Source: Cloacibacillus sp. (GTDB lineage Bacteria > Synergistota > Synergistia > Synergistales > Synergistaceae). Taken from it: a stretch of DNA of 37,810 nt. The stretch spans positions 1-37,810 of the forward strand of contig NZ_JAJBUX010000078.1 of the NCBI RefSeq assembly GCF_020860125.1, in the 5' to 3' direction. The notes under the pieces were generated by a model. That model had not been told where the DNA came from. It was given only the letters and a program-made list of their open reading frames with translations, and ran no database searches. The position numbers and the translations under genes were made by a program. The number at the start of each line of letters is the position of its first letter. Positions within the stretch are counted from its first letter, which is position 1. Of this stretch, positions 24,004 to 31,676 are shown one piece after another.

Positions 24004-25078
24004 CATCCTGCGCCGCACGGAAAAACTCACCTCGGCGCTCAAGGGGCAGGGAGCGGACGCCTTCGTAATCCTCTCGGACGAAGACATCAACTGGGAGAGC
24101 CTCTTTTACATGAGCGGCTTTCGCGGGACTGCGGGGGCGCTAGTGGTATTCGCTGACGGAGAGGCCGAGCTGATCCTCGATGGCCGCTACGCCGTGCAGG
24201 GGCGCGAACAGTCGCCGCACAAGGTATATGAACAGCGGTCCGGCCTCGTAAGCGACGTCGCCGAGAGCCTTAAAAAACACGGCGCGGAGGAGATACTCTG
24301 CGAATCCGACAAGACCTTCCATGGAACCTGGGAAAAACTCTCCGCCCACGGTCTCTGGCGCGACGGCGGCGAAATAATGAAAGAGCTGCGCCGGCAAAAG
24401 GACGCCGGCGAGGTGGAAGACATAAAGAGGGCCGCATCGATCGGCGCCAGGGCCTTCCTCGAGACGCTTGACTGTGTGAAGCCAGGTATGACAGAAAAGG
24501 CCTTCGAGGCGCTGCTGAACTACAAGATAAACCTCCTCGGCGGCGGCGCGGGCTTCGATATGATCGTCGCCTCCGGCCCCCGCAGCGTCATGCCCCACGG
24601 ACGCGCGAGCGAAAGGCCAATGGCGGCGGGAGAATGGGTCACCGTAGACTACGGCGCGCGCTGGAACGGTTATTTCTGCGACATCACGCGCAACTTTTCC
24701 CTCGGAACGCCAAGCGCCGAGGCCGCGGCGATGCACGAGCTGCTCCACAGGGTCCATCACGAGACCGCGGCGATGCTGCGCGCCGGAGTATCCGGCACCG
24801 CGGTCCATAACAGAGCCGTCGACATCTTCGCCGCCGAGGAAAAAGAGCAATACTTCACACACAGCCTCGGCCACGGCTTCGGCCTTGAGATACACGAAGC
24901 GCCGCTGCTCTCGCCGCGCCGCAACGATATCCTGCGGGTGGGCGACGTCGTAACCATCGAACCGGGGCTCTACATTCCCGGTTTCGGAGGCATGAGGCTT
25001 GAGGACGACTACCTCGTCACCGAAGATGGTGCTGAGAGATTAACGAAAGAGTTAAATCAGTGTTTTTACAGTATTTAA
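23993..25078 (+). CDS. M24 family Xaa-Pro aminopeptidase
   Basis: This 361-residue metallopeptidase is of the Xaa-Pro peptidase type. An N-terminal creatinase-like domain (about residues 1-130) is followed by the pita-bread catalytic domain. Metal ligands are visible in order: VTVDYGARWNGYFCDITRNF (two Asp), HSLGHGFGLEIHE (His), TIEPGLYIPG (Glu) and RLEDDYLV (Glu). It removes N-terminal residues preceding proline from peptides, in keeping with an amino-acid-fermenting lifestyle. It overlaps the preceding gene by 11 nt and is followed after 79 nt by rubredoxin. Confidence 0.92.
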   Translation: MRADILRRTEKLTSALKGQGADAFVILSDEDINWESLFYMSGFRGTAGALVVFADGEAELILDGRYAVQGREQSPHKVYEQRSGLVSDVAESLKKHGAEEILCESDKTFHGTWEKLSAHGLWRDGGEIMKELRRQKDAGEVEDIKRAASIGARAFLETLDCVKPGMTEKAFEALLNYKINLLGGGAGFDMIVASGPRSVMPHGRASERPMAAGEWVTVDYGARWNGYFCDITRNFSLGTPSAEAAAMHELLHRVHHETAAMLRAGVSGTAVHNRAVDIFAAEEKEQYFTHSLGHGFGLEIHEAPLLSPRRNDILRVGDVVTIEPGLYIPGFGGMRLEDDYLVTEDGAERLTKELNQCFYSI

Positions 25079-25095
25079 AATTAATTTAAAACTGT

Positions 25096-25140
25096 TATAA
25101 TAATTCCTAGTTTTTTAAGGTTAAAAATCTTAAATTAACC
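25096..25140 (+). promoter_or_regulatory. Possible rubredoxin promoter and inverted repeat
   Basis: A perfect TATAAT (25096-25101) lies 56 nt before the rubredoxin ATG in an AT-rich gap, without a good -35. GGTTAA (25119-25124) and TTAACC (25135-25140) form an inverted repeat ending just before the AAAGGAGAGG ribosome site, in operator position. Confidence 0.4.
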
Positions 25141-25157
25141 AAAGGAGAGGGTAACTT

Positions 25158-25310
25158 ATGAAAAAGTATGTCTGCACAGTATGCGGTTATGTATATGATC
25201 CCGAAGTCGGCGATCCCGATTCCGGAATAGCCCCCGGCACAGCCTTTGAAGACATCCCCGACGGATGGGTATGCCCCGTCTGTGGCGTCGGCAAAGACAT
25301 GTTCGAATAA
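25158..25310 (+). CDS. Rubredoxin
   Basis: This 50-residue mononuclear iron electron carrier has both CxxCG knuckles intact (Cys6/Cys9 and Cys39/Cys42) and the usual aromatic core (YVYDP, DGWVCPVCGV). Rubredoxins feed electrons to oxygen- and superoxide-detoxifying enzymes and other partners in anaerobes. The start has a strong AAAGGAGAGG ribosome site. The gene is followed at once by a long palindrome that can act as its terminator. Confidence 0.97.
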   Translation: MKKYVCTVCGYVYDPEVGDPDSGIAPGTAFEDIPDGWVCPVCGVGKDMFE

Positions 25311-25439
25311 AAATCACGGCATATAAGCACCGCTGACTTCACAAAACATTACGGGAGATCCCTACAGCGTATCCGTATACGCTTCCGGGCCTCCCGTAAT
25401 ATTTTGCTTCGTCATCGGCACTTCTACGCCGTGATTTTT
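25309..25439 (+). repeat. 131-nt imperfect palindrome with terminator-like end
   Basis: The ends AAAAATCACGGC (25309-25320) and GCCGTGATTTTT (25428-25439) are exact reverse complements. Pairing continues inward with interruptions through ATTACGGGAG/CTCCCGTAAT to an AGCGTAT/ATACGCT tip around 25366-25383. The whole unit can fold as one long hairpin ending in a T run, beginning at the rubredoxin stop codon. It could be a terminator, a MITE-like element or a REP-type repeat. Confidence 0.75.
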
Positions 25440-25533
25440 CATATATTCTAGGTTTAATATCATGGCACAGCTCCGGTATCGGGGCCCAAAGTTATTTAGC
25501 GGACGGCACTTCTCCGCGCCGTTTTCTTCGTAC
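25378..25533 (+). repeat. 156-bp direct repeat, copy 1
   Basis: This is the first copy of a tandem direct duplication. Its first part is the right arm of the long palindrome. The rest includes CTAGGTTTAATATC and an ACGGC/GCCGT hairpin near the end. It matches the second copy at all but seven positions without gaps, as counted by eye. Confidence 0.9.
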
Positions 25534-25540
25534 TATATTT

Positions 25541-25696
25541 TACGCTTCCGGGTCTCCCGTAATATTTTGCTTCGTCCTCGGCGCTTCTACGCCGTGATTT
25601 TTCATATATTCTAGGTTTAATATCTTGGCACGGCTCCGGTATCGGGGCCTAAAGTTATTTAGCAGACGGCACTTCTCCGCGCCGTTTTCTTCGTAC
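25541..25696 (+). repeat. 156-bp direct repeat, copy 2
   Basis: This is the second copy, separated from the first by 7 bp (TATATTT). It is the same length and about 95% identical. It ends 28 bp before the stop codon of the convergent HD-domain gene. The rest of the 25311-25723 gap holds no gene. Confidence 0.9.
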
Positions 25697-25723
25697 GTCT
25701 CAATTTCCGCGGGATGCCTCCGT

Positions 25724-26485
25724 TTACGCTTCGTCGATCTTTTTCATCAGGCTGTCGATCACGTCGTCGATTTTATATTCTCTCAGGTCGTCGGCGATGC
25801 GCCGGAAGATGCCCTCCTCCTTCAGCGTCACCACCGAGACGGGAAAGTTGAGGTCCAGCGCCCAGGTGAGCTGTATCAGCCGGTAGTCCTGGAGCGAGCG
25901 GGCGTTGACATAGGAGCCGCGCCCTGTCGTCCGTATCTCCTCTACCAGCGCCGGAGATAGCCCCTGCACCTTCTTATGGCGCGGCAGCATATCGTATATC
26001 GTTCCCTTGTCGATGCGGCTCTGCACCATGCGGAAGACGTCTATCTTATCGGCGTCGTGCGCGAGGGCGCACCAGCGGTAGACCGAGAGCGGCACATTCG
26101 CCGGTATCTCAATCTTGTTGTGGTGGCGCACCGCCGTCAGCACCTTTTCTCTGTCTCCGGGTTCGATGCCTCGCCAGTCAAATTCCGCCGCCAATATCTC
26201 CGCGCCGCGGTCTCCGTGGTCGAAGCTCGCGCTGTCCTGGAAGGTCTGATAGTCGCGGTACTGGGAGAATCTAGCCGTGTCGTGCAGCAGCCCGATGGCG
26301 TGGGCGGTCCAGGCGTCGTTTTCCTCGTTCCACTCGAGCGACTCCGCGATCGCCGAGGCCAGCCGCTGCACGCGGAAGCTGTGCTTTCTCTTAAGCTCCT
26401 GCATCGGCGCGAGGGCGCCCTCTATCTTGAAAGAATCAACGTAAGAGTTGAACCATTTTTCTGTCTTTTCACTGGAATACATCAT
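25724..26485 (-). CDS. HD-domain phosphohydrolase-like protein
   Basis: This 253-residue protein has an HD domain. Metal residues are visible as His35 (KRKHSFRV), His68-Asp69 (GLLHDTARFSQ) and a later Asp in HDADK. Such domains hydrolyse phosphomonoesters or nucleotides; the substrate of this subgroup is not known. A family-like DHGDRGAEIL segment follows the HD pair. GGAGG stands 6 nt before the ATG at 26485; a second ATG follows immediately. The gene is monocistronic and converges on the rubredoxin repeat region. Confidence 0.85.
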   Translation of the reverse strand: MMYSSEKTEKWFNSYVDSFKIEGALAPMQELKRKHSFRVQRLASAIAESLEWNEENDAWTAHAIGLLHDTARFSQYRDYQTFQDSASFDHGDRGAEILAAEFDWRGIEPGDREKVLTAVRHHNKIEIPANVPLSVYRWCALAHDADKIDVFRMVQSRIDKGTIYDMLPRHKKVQGLSPALVEEIRTTGRGSYVNARSLQDYRLIQLTWALDLNFPVSVVTLKEEGIFRRIADDLREYKIDDVIDSLMKKIDEA

Positions 26486-26881
26486 AAAACGCCTCCGATC
26501 TCACGAAATTATACAACAGTAAGCGGATAACCGCCTCGTTATCGCCAACGTTGGCCGCCGTTAAATGAAAAATGGCCCGTTAGGGTCTCCCGCCGCCTCA
26601 TATTTTTGCTAAATCCCTGCGCGGTAAGGCTTTTTAAGCCATTCGCGCCGCTATGCCTAAGCATATTGGCCTTGTTGACGGAGGCCGCATTTGAGAAGAT
26701 TTCTCACGTAAAACATGCCGGATAGGGAAGCGGCAGGGAGGGCAAGAGACGCTCCGCGCGCGTGGATATCCGAAAGTACGCGGGACGGGTGAACGGATAG
26801 ATTCTCCGCCGTACCCTCCATACCGAACGGCAATTACAGATGAAACGGCAATAATAAATATCACCCAAGGGGGAAATTAAA
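26486..26881. other. 396-bp intergenic region, possibly structured
   Basis: The gap separates the HD gene from the divergent His-rich protein gene. It is unusually rich in small hairpins: GGCTT/AAGCC at 26628-26640, GAGAA-GAT-TTCTC near 26692-26704, CGCGT/ACGCG around 26758-26782, and a possible long-range GGAGGG/CCCTCC pairing between about 26736 and 26819. I recognise no known RNA family and no convincing coding frame. A structured RNA or long leader is possible. Confidence 0.35.
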
Positions 26882-27145
26882 ATGGCAGTAAAGAACGACG
26901 ACGAGATCAAGAAAAGCCTGGATATGCTTGAGGCGCACACCGGCCCCTACGACGAGAAGTTCGCGCAGGCCCACGCGGAGGACATTCACGCGATGGCCGA
27001 CCACCTGAACGGTAAAAAGGACGACCTCTGGCAGCGCACGAGGAGATGGTTCGACGACCACTACGATCACGTAAAGGAACATCTGCACGACGACAAAGAA
27101 AAGATCGAGACCCACCTCCACCGTCATAAAGAGGAAAAGAAATAG
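26882..27145 (+). CDS. Small His-rich charged protein, unknown
   Basis: This 87-residue soluble protein is dominated by Asp, Glu, Lys and His and is probably helical throughout. The C-terminal third is His-rich: HYDHVKEHLHDDKEK followed by HLHRHKEEKK, with His recurring every two to four residues, so metal binding is conceivable. No family is recognised. There is no signal peptide or membrane span. An AAGGGGG ribosome site is present upstream, and a strong terminator follows, so expression as a single gene is likely. Confidence 0.75.
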   Translation: MAVKNDDEIKKSLDMLEAHTGPYDEKFAQAHAEDIHAMADHLNGKKDDLWQRTRRWFDDHYDHVKEHLHDDKEKIETHLHRHKEEKK

Positions 27146-27160
27146 CCTAATAACGGCATC

Positions 27161-27203
27161 AGCCCCGACCGCGAGCACAGCCGCTCCGCGGACGGGGCTT
27201 TTT
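27161..27203 (+). terminator. Intrinsic terminator
   Basis: AGCCCCG (27161-27167) pairs with CGGGGCT (27193-27199), with an inner CCGCG/CGCGG stem, followed by TTTTT. It ends the His-rich protein transcript. Confidence 0.85.
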
Positions 27204-27278
27204 CATATGGCAATGTTTACGCGGCGGTCCGCAGAGGATTTAGTCAGAGCCTCTGATAAAGGCATTCACCACGGGAGG

Positions 27279-27944
27279 TCAGCCCTGCCGGAGGGCGAAA
27301 TGGTTCCGCCGGAAGCTGAGCAGCCCTTCGTCTCTCATCCGGCACAGCTCGTTTGACATCGCGCTGCGGTCCACGGAGAGATAATCGGCGAGCTGCTGGC
27401 GGTCGAAGGGAATGTCAAACTCCGGCGCTCCCTGCCGCAGCGACTCGGCGGAGAGATAGGAGAGCAGCTTCTGGCGCGTCGTGCGCTGCGTCATATGCGT
27501 GAGCTTGTCGTTGAAGCGGAGATTTTTTTCGGCAAGGACGGAGAGAAGGTTTCTCAGCAGCCGCGAGTGGAACTCGCAGGCCGAACTACAGGTCGTGAGG
27601 ACGCGGCGCACATTCATGAACATCACGGCGCCCGCCTCCGCCGCCACTACGCTGACGCCGAGCGTAACTCCCTCCATGCAGGCGTAACTCTCGGCGAATA
27701 TCTGCCCCGGGCCGATCTCCGCGATGATGTTCCGGTTCCCCCAGAAATCCTCTTTTATGAGATGGAGAGAGCCAACGAGCACCATACCGATCGCCTCCGT
27801 GCTCTCGCCGAAGCGCAGCACGAATTCGTTTTTCGCGTATTTCTTCGTCTTCACCGAAAGGCAGGCAAGCATCGCCTCAATTTCCCTCTCCTCAATGTCT
27901 TTGAAAAGCGGAGACTTTTTTATGACCTCAAGATATTTTTTCAT
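27279..27944 (-). CDS. Crp/Fnr-family regulator
   Basis: This 221-residue transcription factor has an N-terminal cyclic-nucleotide-binding-like beta barrel (about residues 10-120), a dimerisation helix (about 120-150) and a C-terminal winged helix-turn-helix. The recognition region is RQQLADYLSVDRSAMSNELCRMRDEGLL (in two parts, residues about 183-210). The N-terminal Fe-S cysteines of FNR are absent; cysteines at CSSAC (about 119-123) are of unknown role. It is divergent from a ferredoxin-hcp pair, an arrangement typical of regulators of nitrosative-stress genes. AAAGGAG stands before the ATG. Confidence 0.9.
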   Translation of the reverse strand: MKKYLEVIKKSPLFKDIEEREIEAMLACLSVKTKKYAKNEFVLRFGESTEAIGMVLVGSLHLIKEDFWGNRNIIAEIGPGQIFAESYACMEGVTLGVSVVAAEAGAVMFMNVRRVLTTCSSACEFHSRLLRNLLSVLAEKNLRFNDKLTHMTQRTTRQKLLSYLSAESLRQGAPEFDIPFDRQQLADYLSVDRSAMSNELCRMRDEGLLSFRRNHFALRQG

Positions 27945-27955
27945 ATTGCTCCTTT

Positions 27956-27971
27956 TGTTGTTTTTACAACA
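27956..27971. promoter_or_regulatory. Candidate operator of the Crp/Fnr regulator
   Basis: A perfect inverted repeat TGTTGT-TTTT-ACAACA, the size and symmetry of Crp/Fnr-family sites, lies 12 bp upstream of the regulator's start codon and 100 bp before the divergent ferredoxin gene. A TTTACA/TATTGT pair spaced 16 bp (27963-27990) on the plus strand overlaps its right half. Confidence 0.5.
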
Positions 27972-28070
27972 GATTTACCGTATTTATTGTAGTATCCTCT
28001 AACCGTAAAATCAAGAGCGACAGATGACAGACAAATTACGAAATAAGAAACAGGTTTGGGAGGAATAGAG

Positions 28071-28781
28071 ATGCTGAGAAGAATAATCGAGATAGACGAA
28101 ACAAAGTGCAGCGGCTGCGGGGCCTGCGCTGAGGCCTGCCACGAGGGCGCGATCGCGATGGTCGGCGGCAAGGCAAAGCTGACTCGCGACGACTACTGCG
28201 ACGGACTCGGCGACTGCCTGCCAACATGCCCCACCGGCGCGATCACCTTCGTGGAGCGCGAGGCTAAGGCCTATGATAAGAACGCGGTGGAGGCAAATAT
28301 GGCCGCTAAGAAAAGTTCGGCAGACAAACTGCCATGCGGCTGTCCGGGAACGCAGGCGCGCGGGATCACGCGCGGCGCGGAGGAGCTGGAGAGCGCGGCC
28401 TGTTCCGTGCAGACCGTTTCGCGGCTCTCGCAGTGGCCGGTCCAGATAAGGCTGGCCCCCGTAAACGCCCCATATTTCGACGGCGCAAAGCTGCTCGTCG
28501 CCGCCGACTGCACGGCCTTCGCGCGCGCCGACTTCCACGAACGGTTCATCAAAAACCATGTGACGCTCGTCGGCTGCCCAAAGCTCGACGCCGTCGACTA
28601 CGCGGAAAAGCTTACGGAGATATTAAAAAGCAACGATATAAAGAGCCTCACCGTCGTGCGCATGGAGGTCCCCTGCTGCGGCGGCCTTGAGGCGGCGGTG
28701 AAGAGCGCGCTGCAGGCCAGCGGAAAGTTTATCCCCTGGCAGGTCGTGACGATAACCGTTGACGGACGGATACTTGATTAA
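28071..28781 (+). CDS. 4Fe-4S ferredoxin-domain protein next to hcp
   Basis: This 236-residue protein has an N-terminal ferredoxin domain: CSGCGACAEACH (about residues 12-23) and CDGLGDCLPTCP (about 43-54), enough cysteines for two clusters. A cysteine-bearing linker (PCGCPG, about 86-91) leads to a C-terminal domain with VAADCTAF, LVGCPKLDA and EVPCCGGLE motifs. Proteins of this layout are common partners of hybrid-cluster protein in anaerobes and probably supply its electrons. The start is the ATG at 28071, 6 nt after GGGAGGA, rather than an upstream TTG. hcp begins 71 nt after the stop. Confidence 0.85.
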   Translation: MLRRIIEIDETKCSGCGACAEACHEGAIAMVGGKAKLTRDDYCDGLGDCLPTCPTGAITFVEREAKAYDKNAVEANMAAKKSSADKLPCGCPGTQARGITRGAEELESAACSVQTVSRLSQWPVQIRLAPVNAPYFDGAKLLVAADCTAFARADFHERFIKNHVTLVGCPKLDAVDYAEKLTEILKSNDIKSLTVVRMEVPCCGGLEAAVKSALQASGKFIPWQVVTITVDGRILD

Positions 28782-28852
28782 ATCAGACGGCGGCACATCG
28801 ACGCGAAATCAATAAAAAATAAACGAATAATAGAATGTGAGGAGAGATCATT

Positions 28853-30448
28853 ATGGACGAAAAGATGTTTTGCTTTCAGTGCGAACAGACGGCCGGCGGA
28901 AAAGGATGTATGGGCAGGGCGGGCGTCTGCGGAAAACCGTCGGATACGGCGGCGCTCCAGGACAAGCTTACGGGGGCGCTCATCGGCCTCGCGCGCGCCG
29001 CGGAGGGAAACAGACCTACGGATAGCACCGACAGAGCCATGCTGGCGGGGCTTTTCACAACGGTGACGAATGTGAACTTCAACAGCGAGACGGTGGCGGA
29101 GATGACAGAAAAGGTACACCGGGAGACGGAGAGGCTTGTGCCGCGCTGCGGCAGCTGCGCCGCCCACTGCTCAAGAAACGATGACTACGATATGAACGGC
29201 CTCTGGAACGCGGATGAGGATATCCGTTCGCTGAAATCGCTGATCCTCTTCGGCCTGCGCGGCATGGCGGCCTACGCCTATCACGCGCTGGTCCTCGGCT
29301 ACAGCGACAGGGAGATCAACGACTTCTTCTACGAGGCGCTCCTGGCCATCGGCAAAGACAATAATACTATGGAGTCGCTGCTGCCGCTCGTCCTCAGGAC
29401 GGGAGAGGTAAATCTCCGCTGCATGGAGCTGTTAGACCGCGCCAATACGGAGACCTACGGAACGCCGGAGCCGACCGCCGTCTCCTTCAAAGTTGAGAAG
29501 GGCCCCTTTATCGTTATCAGCGGCCACGACCTGCGCGACCTTAAGCTGCTGCTCGAACAGAGCGCGGGCCGAGGCGTCAACGTCTACACCCACGGTGAAA
29601 TGCTGCCGGCGCACGCCTACCCTGAACTGAAAAAATATCCACACCTCAAGGGCAATTTCGGCACCGCCTGGCAGAATCAGCAGCGTGAGTTCGCGGACAT
29701 CCCCGCCCCCATCCTCTTCACCACAAACTGTCTGATGCCGGTAAAACCCTCTTACGCGGACCGCGTCTTCACCACCGAGGTGGTCTCCTTCCCAGGACTG
29801 GTGCATATCGGAGAGGATAAGGATTTCGCCCCCGTCATTGAAAGGGCTCTCGCGCTCGGCGGCTGGAGCGAGGATAAAAATTTCACGGGCATCAACGGCG
29901 GCGGCGGTACGGTGACCGGCTTCGGCCACGGCGCGGTGCTCGCCTCGGCGGAAAGGATCGTGGAGGCGGTAAAGGCGGGAGCGATCAGCCGCTTCTTCCT
30001 CGTTGGCGGCTGCGACGGCGCAAAGCCGGGCCGCAACTATTACACGGAGTTCGTCAAAAAGTGCCCCGCGGACACTGTAATCCTTACGCTGGCCTGCGGC
30101 AAGTACCGCTTCAACGACCTTGACCTCGGGACGGTCGACGGCTTCCCGCGCATCATGGATATGGGACAGTGCAACGACGCCTACGGCGCGATCCGCGTCG
30201 CCACCGCGCTCGCGGAGGCCTTCAAGTGCGGCGTCAACGACCTGCCGCTCTCGCTCGTGCTCTCATGGTACGAACAGAAGGCCGTCTGCATCCTGCTGAC
30301 GCTGCTCCACCTCGGCATAAAGAACATCCTGCTCGGCCCGACGCTTCCGGCCTTCGTCTCGCAGAACGTGCTGAACTTCCTCGTCGAGCATTACGGCATC
30401 GCCCCGATCAGCACGCCGGAGGCGGACCTGAAAAAGATTCTCGGATAA
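28853..30448 (+). CDS. hcp: Hybrid-cluster protein (hydroxylamine/NO reductase)
   Basis: This 531-residue hybrid-cluster protein binds an N-terminal cubane cluster through Cys7, Cys10, Cys19 and Cys26 (CFQC, then GKGC, then GVC) and the hybrid Fe-S-O cluster through later residues, including those in FTTNCLMP, GGCDG and LACGKYRFND. It reduces NO or hydroxylamine and protects against nitrosative stress. It follows its ferredoxin partner, and a Crp/Fnr regulator is divergent from the pair. GTGAGGAGAG stands before the ATG. The length fits the class without the long N-terminal insertion. Confidence 0.95.
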   Translation: MDEKMFCFQCEQTAGGKGCMGRAGVCGKPSDTAALQDKLTGALIGLARAAEGNRPTDSTDRAMLAGLFTTVTNVNFNSETVAEMTEKVHRETERLVPRCGSCAAHCSRNDDYDMNGLWNADEDIRSLKSLILFGLRGMAAYAYHALVLGYSDREINDFFYEALLAIGKDNNTMESLLPLVLRTGEVNLRCMELLDRANTETYGTPEPTAVSFKVEKGPFIVISGHDLRDLKLLLEQSAGRGVNVYTHGEMLPAHAYPELKKYPHLKGNFGTAWQNQQREFADIPAPILFTTNCLMPVKPSYADRVFTTEVVSFPGLVHIGEDKDFAPVIERALALGGWSEDKNFTGINGGGGTVTGFGHGAVLASAERIVEAVKAGAISRFFLVGGCDGAKPGRNYYTEFVKKCPADTVILTLACGKYRFNDLDLGTVDGFPRIMDMGQCNDAYGAIRVATALAEAFKCGVNDLPLSLVLSWYEQKAVCILLTLLHLGIKNILLGPTLPAFVSQNVLNFLVEHYGIAPISTPEADLKKILG

Positions 30449-30659
30449 CGTTACCAAACAAGACAAAAGAGAGGGGGCGATAATTCACATCCGCCGCCCT
30501 CTCCTCGCATAGGACAGATATGGGCGGCTCTCCCTGCTCTATTTTTAGCTTTTATTAAACTGTTTTTAGTCAGTAGATGATGCGGCCGGAGAGCTTTCAA
30601 AACTCTATTTCACTAAAGACACACTTCATAAATTACCGAAAAAATAAGGAGGCGCAGTG
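30449..30659 (+). other. Intergenic region between hcp and asrA
   Basis: A GC-rich hairpin built on GAGAGGG (about 30470) and CCCTCTC (about 30500) follows hcp but lacks a T tract. The rest is AT-rich leader of asrA; no clear promoter hexamer pair and no copy of the 27956-27971 palindrome are visible. Confidence 0.4.
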
Positions 30660-31676
30660 ATGGGATATATGCTGACAACTGACGAGGCCGACAGGCTCAT
30701 CGCGGAGTTGGGCAAGAGGTGCACGATATACGCGCCGAAACGTTTTGCCGGCGGAGCGCCATTTTCCGACCTTGACTGCGTGCGTTACGGCGAGGTGAAA
30801 AACGTAAACGAGATAGTCTTCGACAAAAAGTCGGATTACTCTTTTAAGGAGGCGCTGCTGCCGCTCTCGGAGACACTTTTTTTCTTCACCGAGGAACATC
30901 TTAAGGAGGCCGACGGCCCTCAAAGAGAGGCGCTGATCTTCCTGAGAAGCTGCGACCTGCACGCGGTACGGCGGCTAGACGAGATATATCTGCGCAGCGG
31001 CGTGGAGGATTATTACTACAAGCGCCTCCGTGAAAGGGTCAAATTCGTCCTCATGGGCTGCCCCGCGCCCTTTGAAAGCTGCTTCTGCGTCGATATGGGT
31101 ACGAACCGCGCCGAGGGCTACGTCCTTTCAATAGAGCCTCGCGGCGGGGGCTTTGCCGTGGAGTGCCGACTGCCAGAATTTGAAGTGCTTGCCGCGGATA
31201 TCGGCGGCCGCGCCGGCGACGCCGCGCCCTCCTTCGTCAGCGAAACGCCGACGCGCGTGGATATCCCCGTTGGGCTGACCGCCGAAGTTAGCCGCGCGGG
31301 AATGTGGAACGAATATGACAGCCGCTGTATCAACTGCGGACGCTGCAACTTCGTCTGCCCGACATGCACCTGCTACACAATGCAGGACATCTTCTACAGC
31401 GACAACGGCAGGGTCGGCGAGCGCCGCCGCGTGCAGGCCTCCTGCATGGCGGACGGTTTCACGGATGTAGCCGGCGGCGGCAGCTACCGTAAAAAGAGCG
31501 GCGAGCGGATGCGCTTCAAGACACTGCACAAGATATACGATTTCAAAGAACGCTTCGGCTACCAGATGTGCGTCGGCTGCGAACGCTGCGACGACGCCTG
31601 CCCCGAATATATATCCTTCTCCCACTGTATAAACAGACTCGCGGAGGCTATAAAGGAGGTCGAGAAAGATGCTTGA
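30660..31676 (+). CDS. asrA: Anaerobic sulfite reductase subunit A
   Basis: This 338-residue electron-transfer subunit of the AsrABC sulfite reductase carries two ferredoxin-type [4Fe-4S] motifs near the C-terminus: CINCGRCNFVCPTC (about residues 223-236) and CVGCERCDDACPEY (about 301-314). The N-terminal part has the family segments LRSCDLHAVRRLDE and GCPAPFESCFC. The ATG at 30660 has proper spacing (7 nt) from AAGGAGG; a GTG three bases upstream is less likely. The last 8 nt overlap asrB. Confidence 0.94.
   Translation: MGYMLTTDEADRLIAELGKRCTIYAPKRFAGGAPFSDLDCVRYGEVKNVNEIVFDKKSDYSFKEALLPLSETLFFFTEEHLKEADGPQREALIFLRSCDLHAVRRLDEIYLRSGVEDYYYKRLRERVKFVLMGCPAPFESCFCVDMGTNRAEGYVLSIEPRGGGFAVECRLPEFEVLAADIGGRAGDAAPSFVSETPTRVDIPVGLTAEVSRAGMWNEYDSRCINCGRCNFVCPTCTCYTMQDIFYSDNGRVGERRRVQASCMADGFTDVAGGGSYRKKSGERMRFKTLHKIYDFKERFGYQMCVGCERCDDACPEYISFSHCINRLAEAIKEVEKDA

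Noticed and set aside
25309..25696. Insertion sequence
   Set aside because: Inverted-repeat ends are present but there is no transposase or remnant, and the unit is too short; kept as a repeat only.
26634..26940. Two overlapping minus-strand ORFs of about 76-78 codons in the gap before the His-rich protein
   Set aside because: No ribosome site, unlike codon use, and one runs into the coding region of the His-rich gene.
30470..30508. Intrinsic terminator after hcp
   Set aside because: The stem is good but there is no T tract on either strand, so it is described only as a hairpin.
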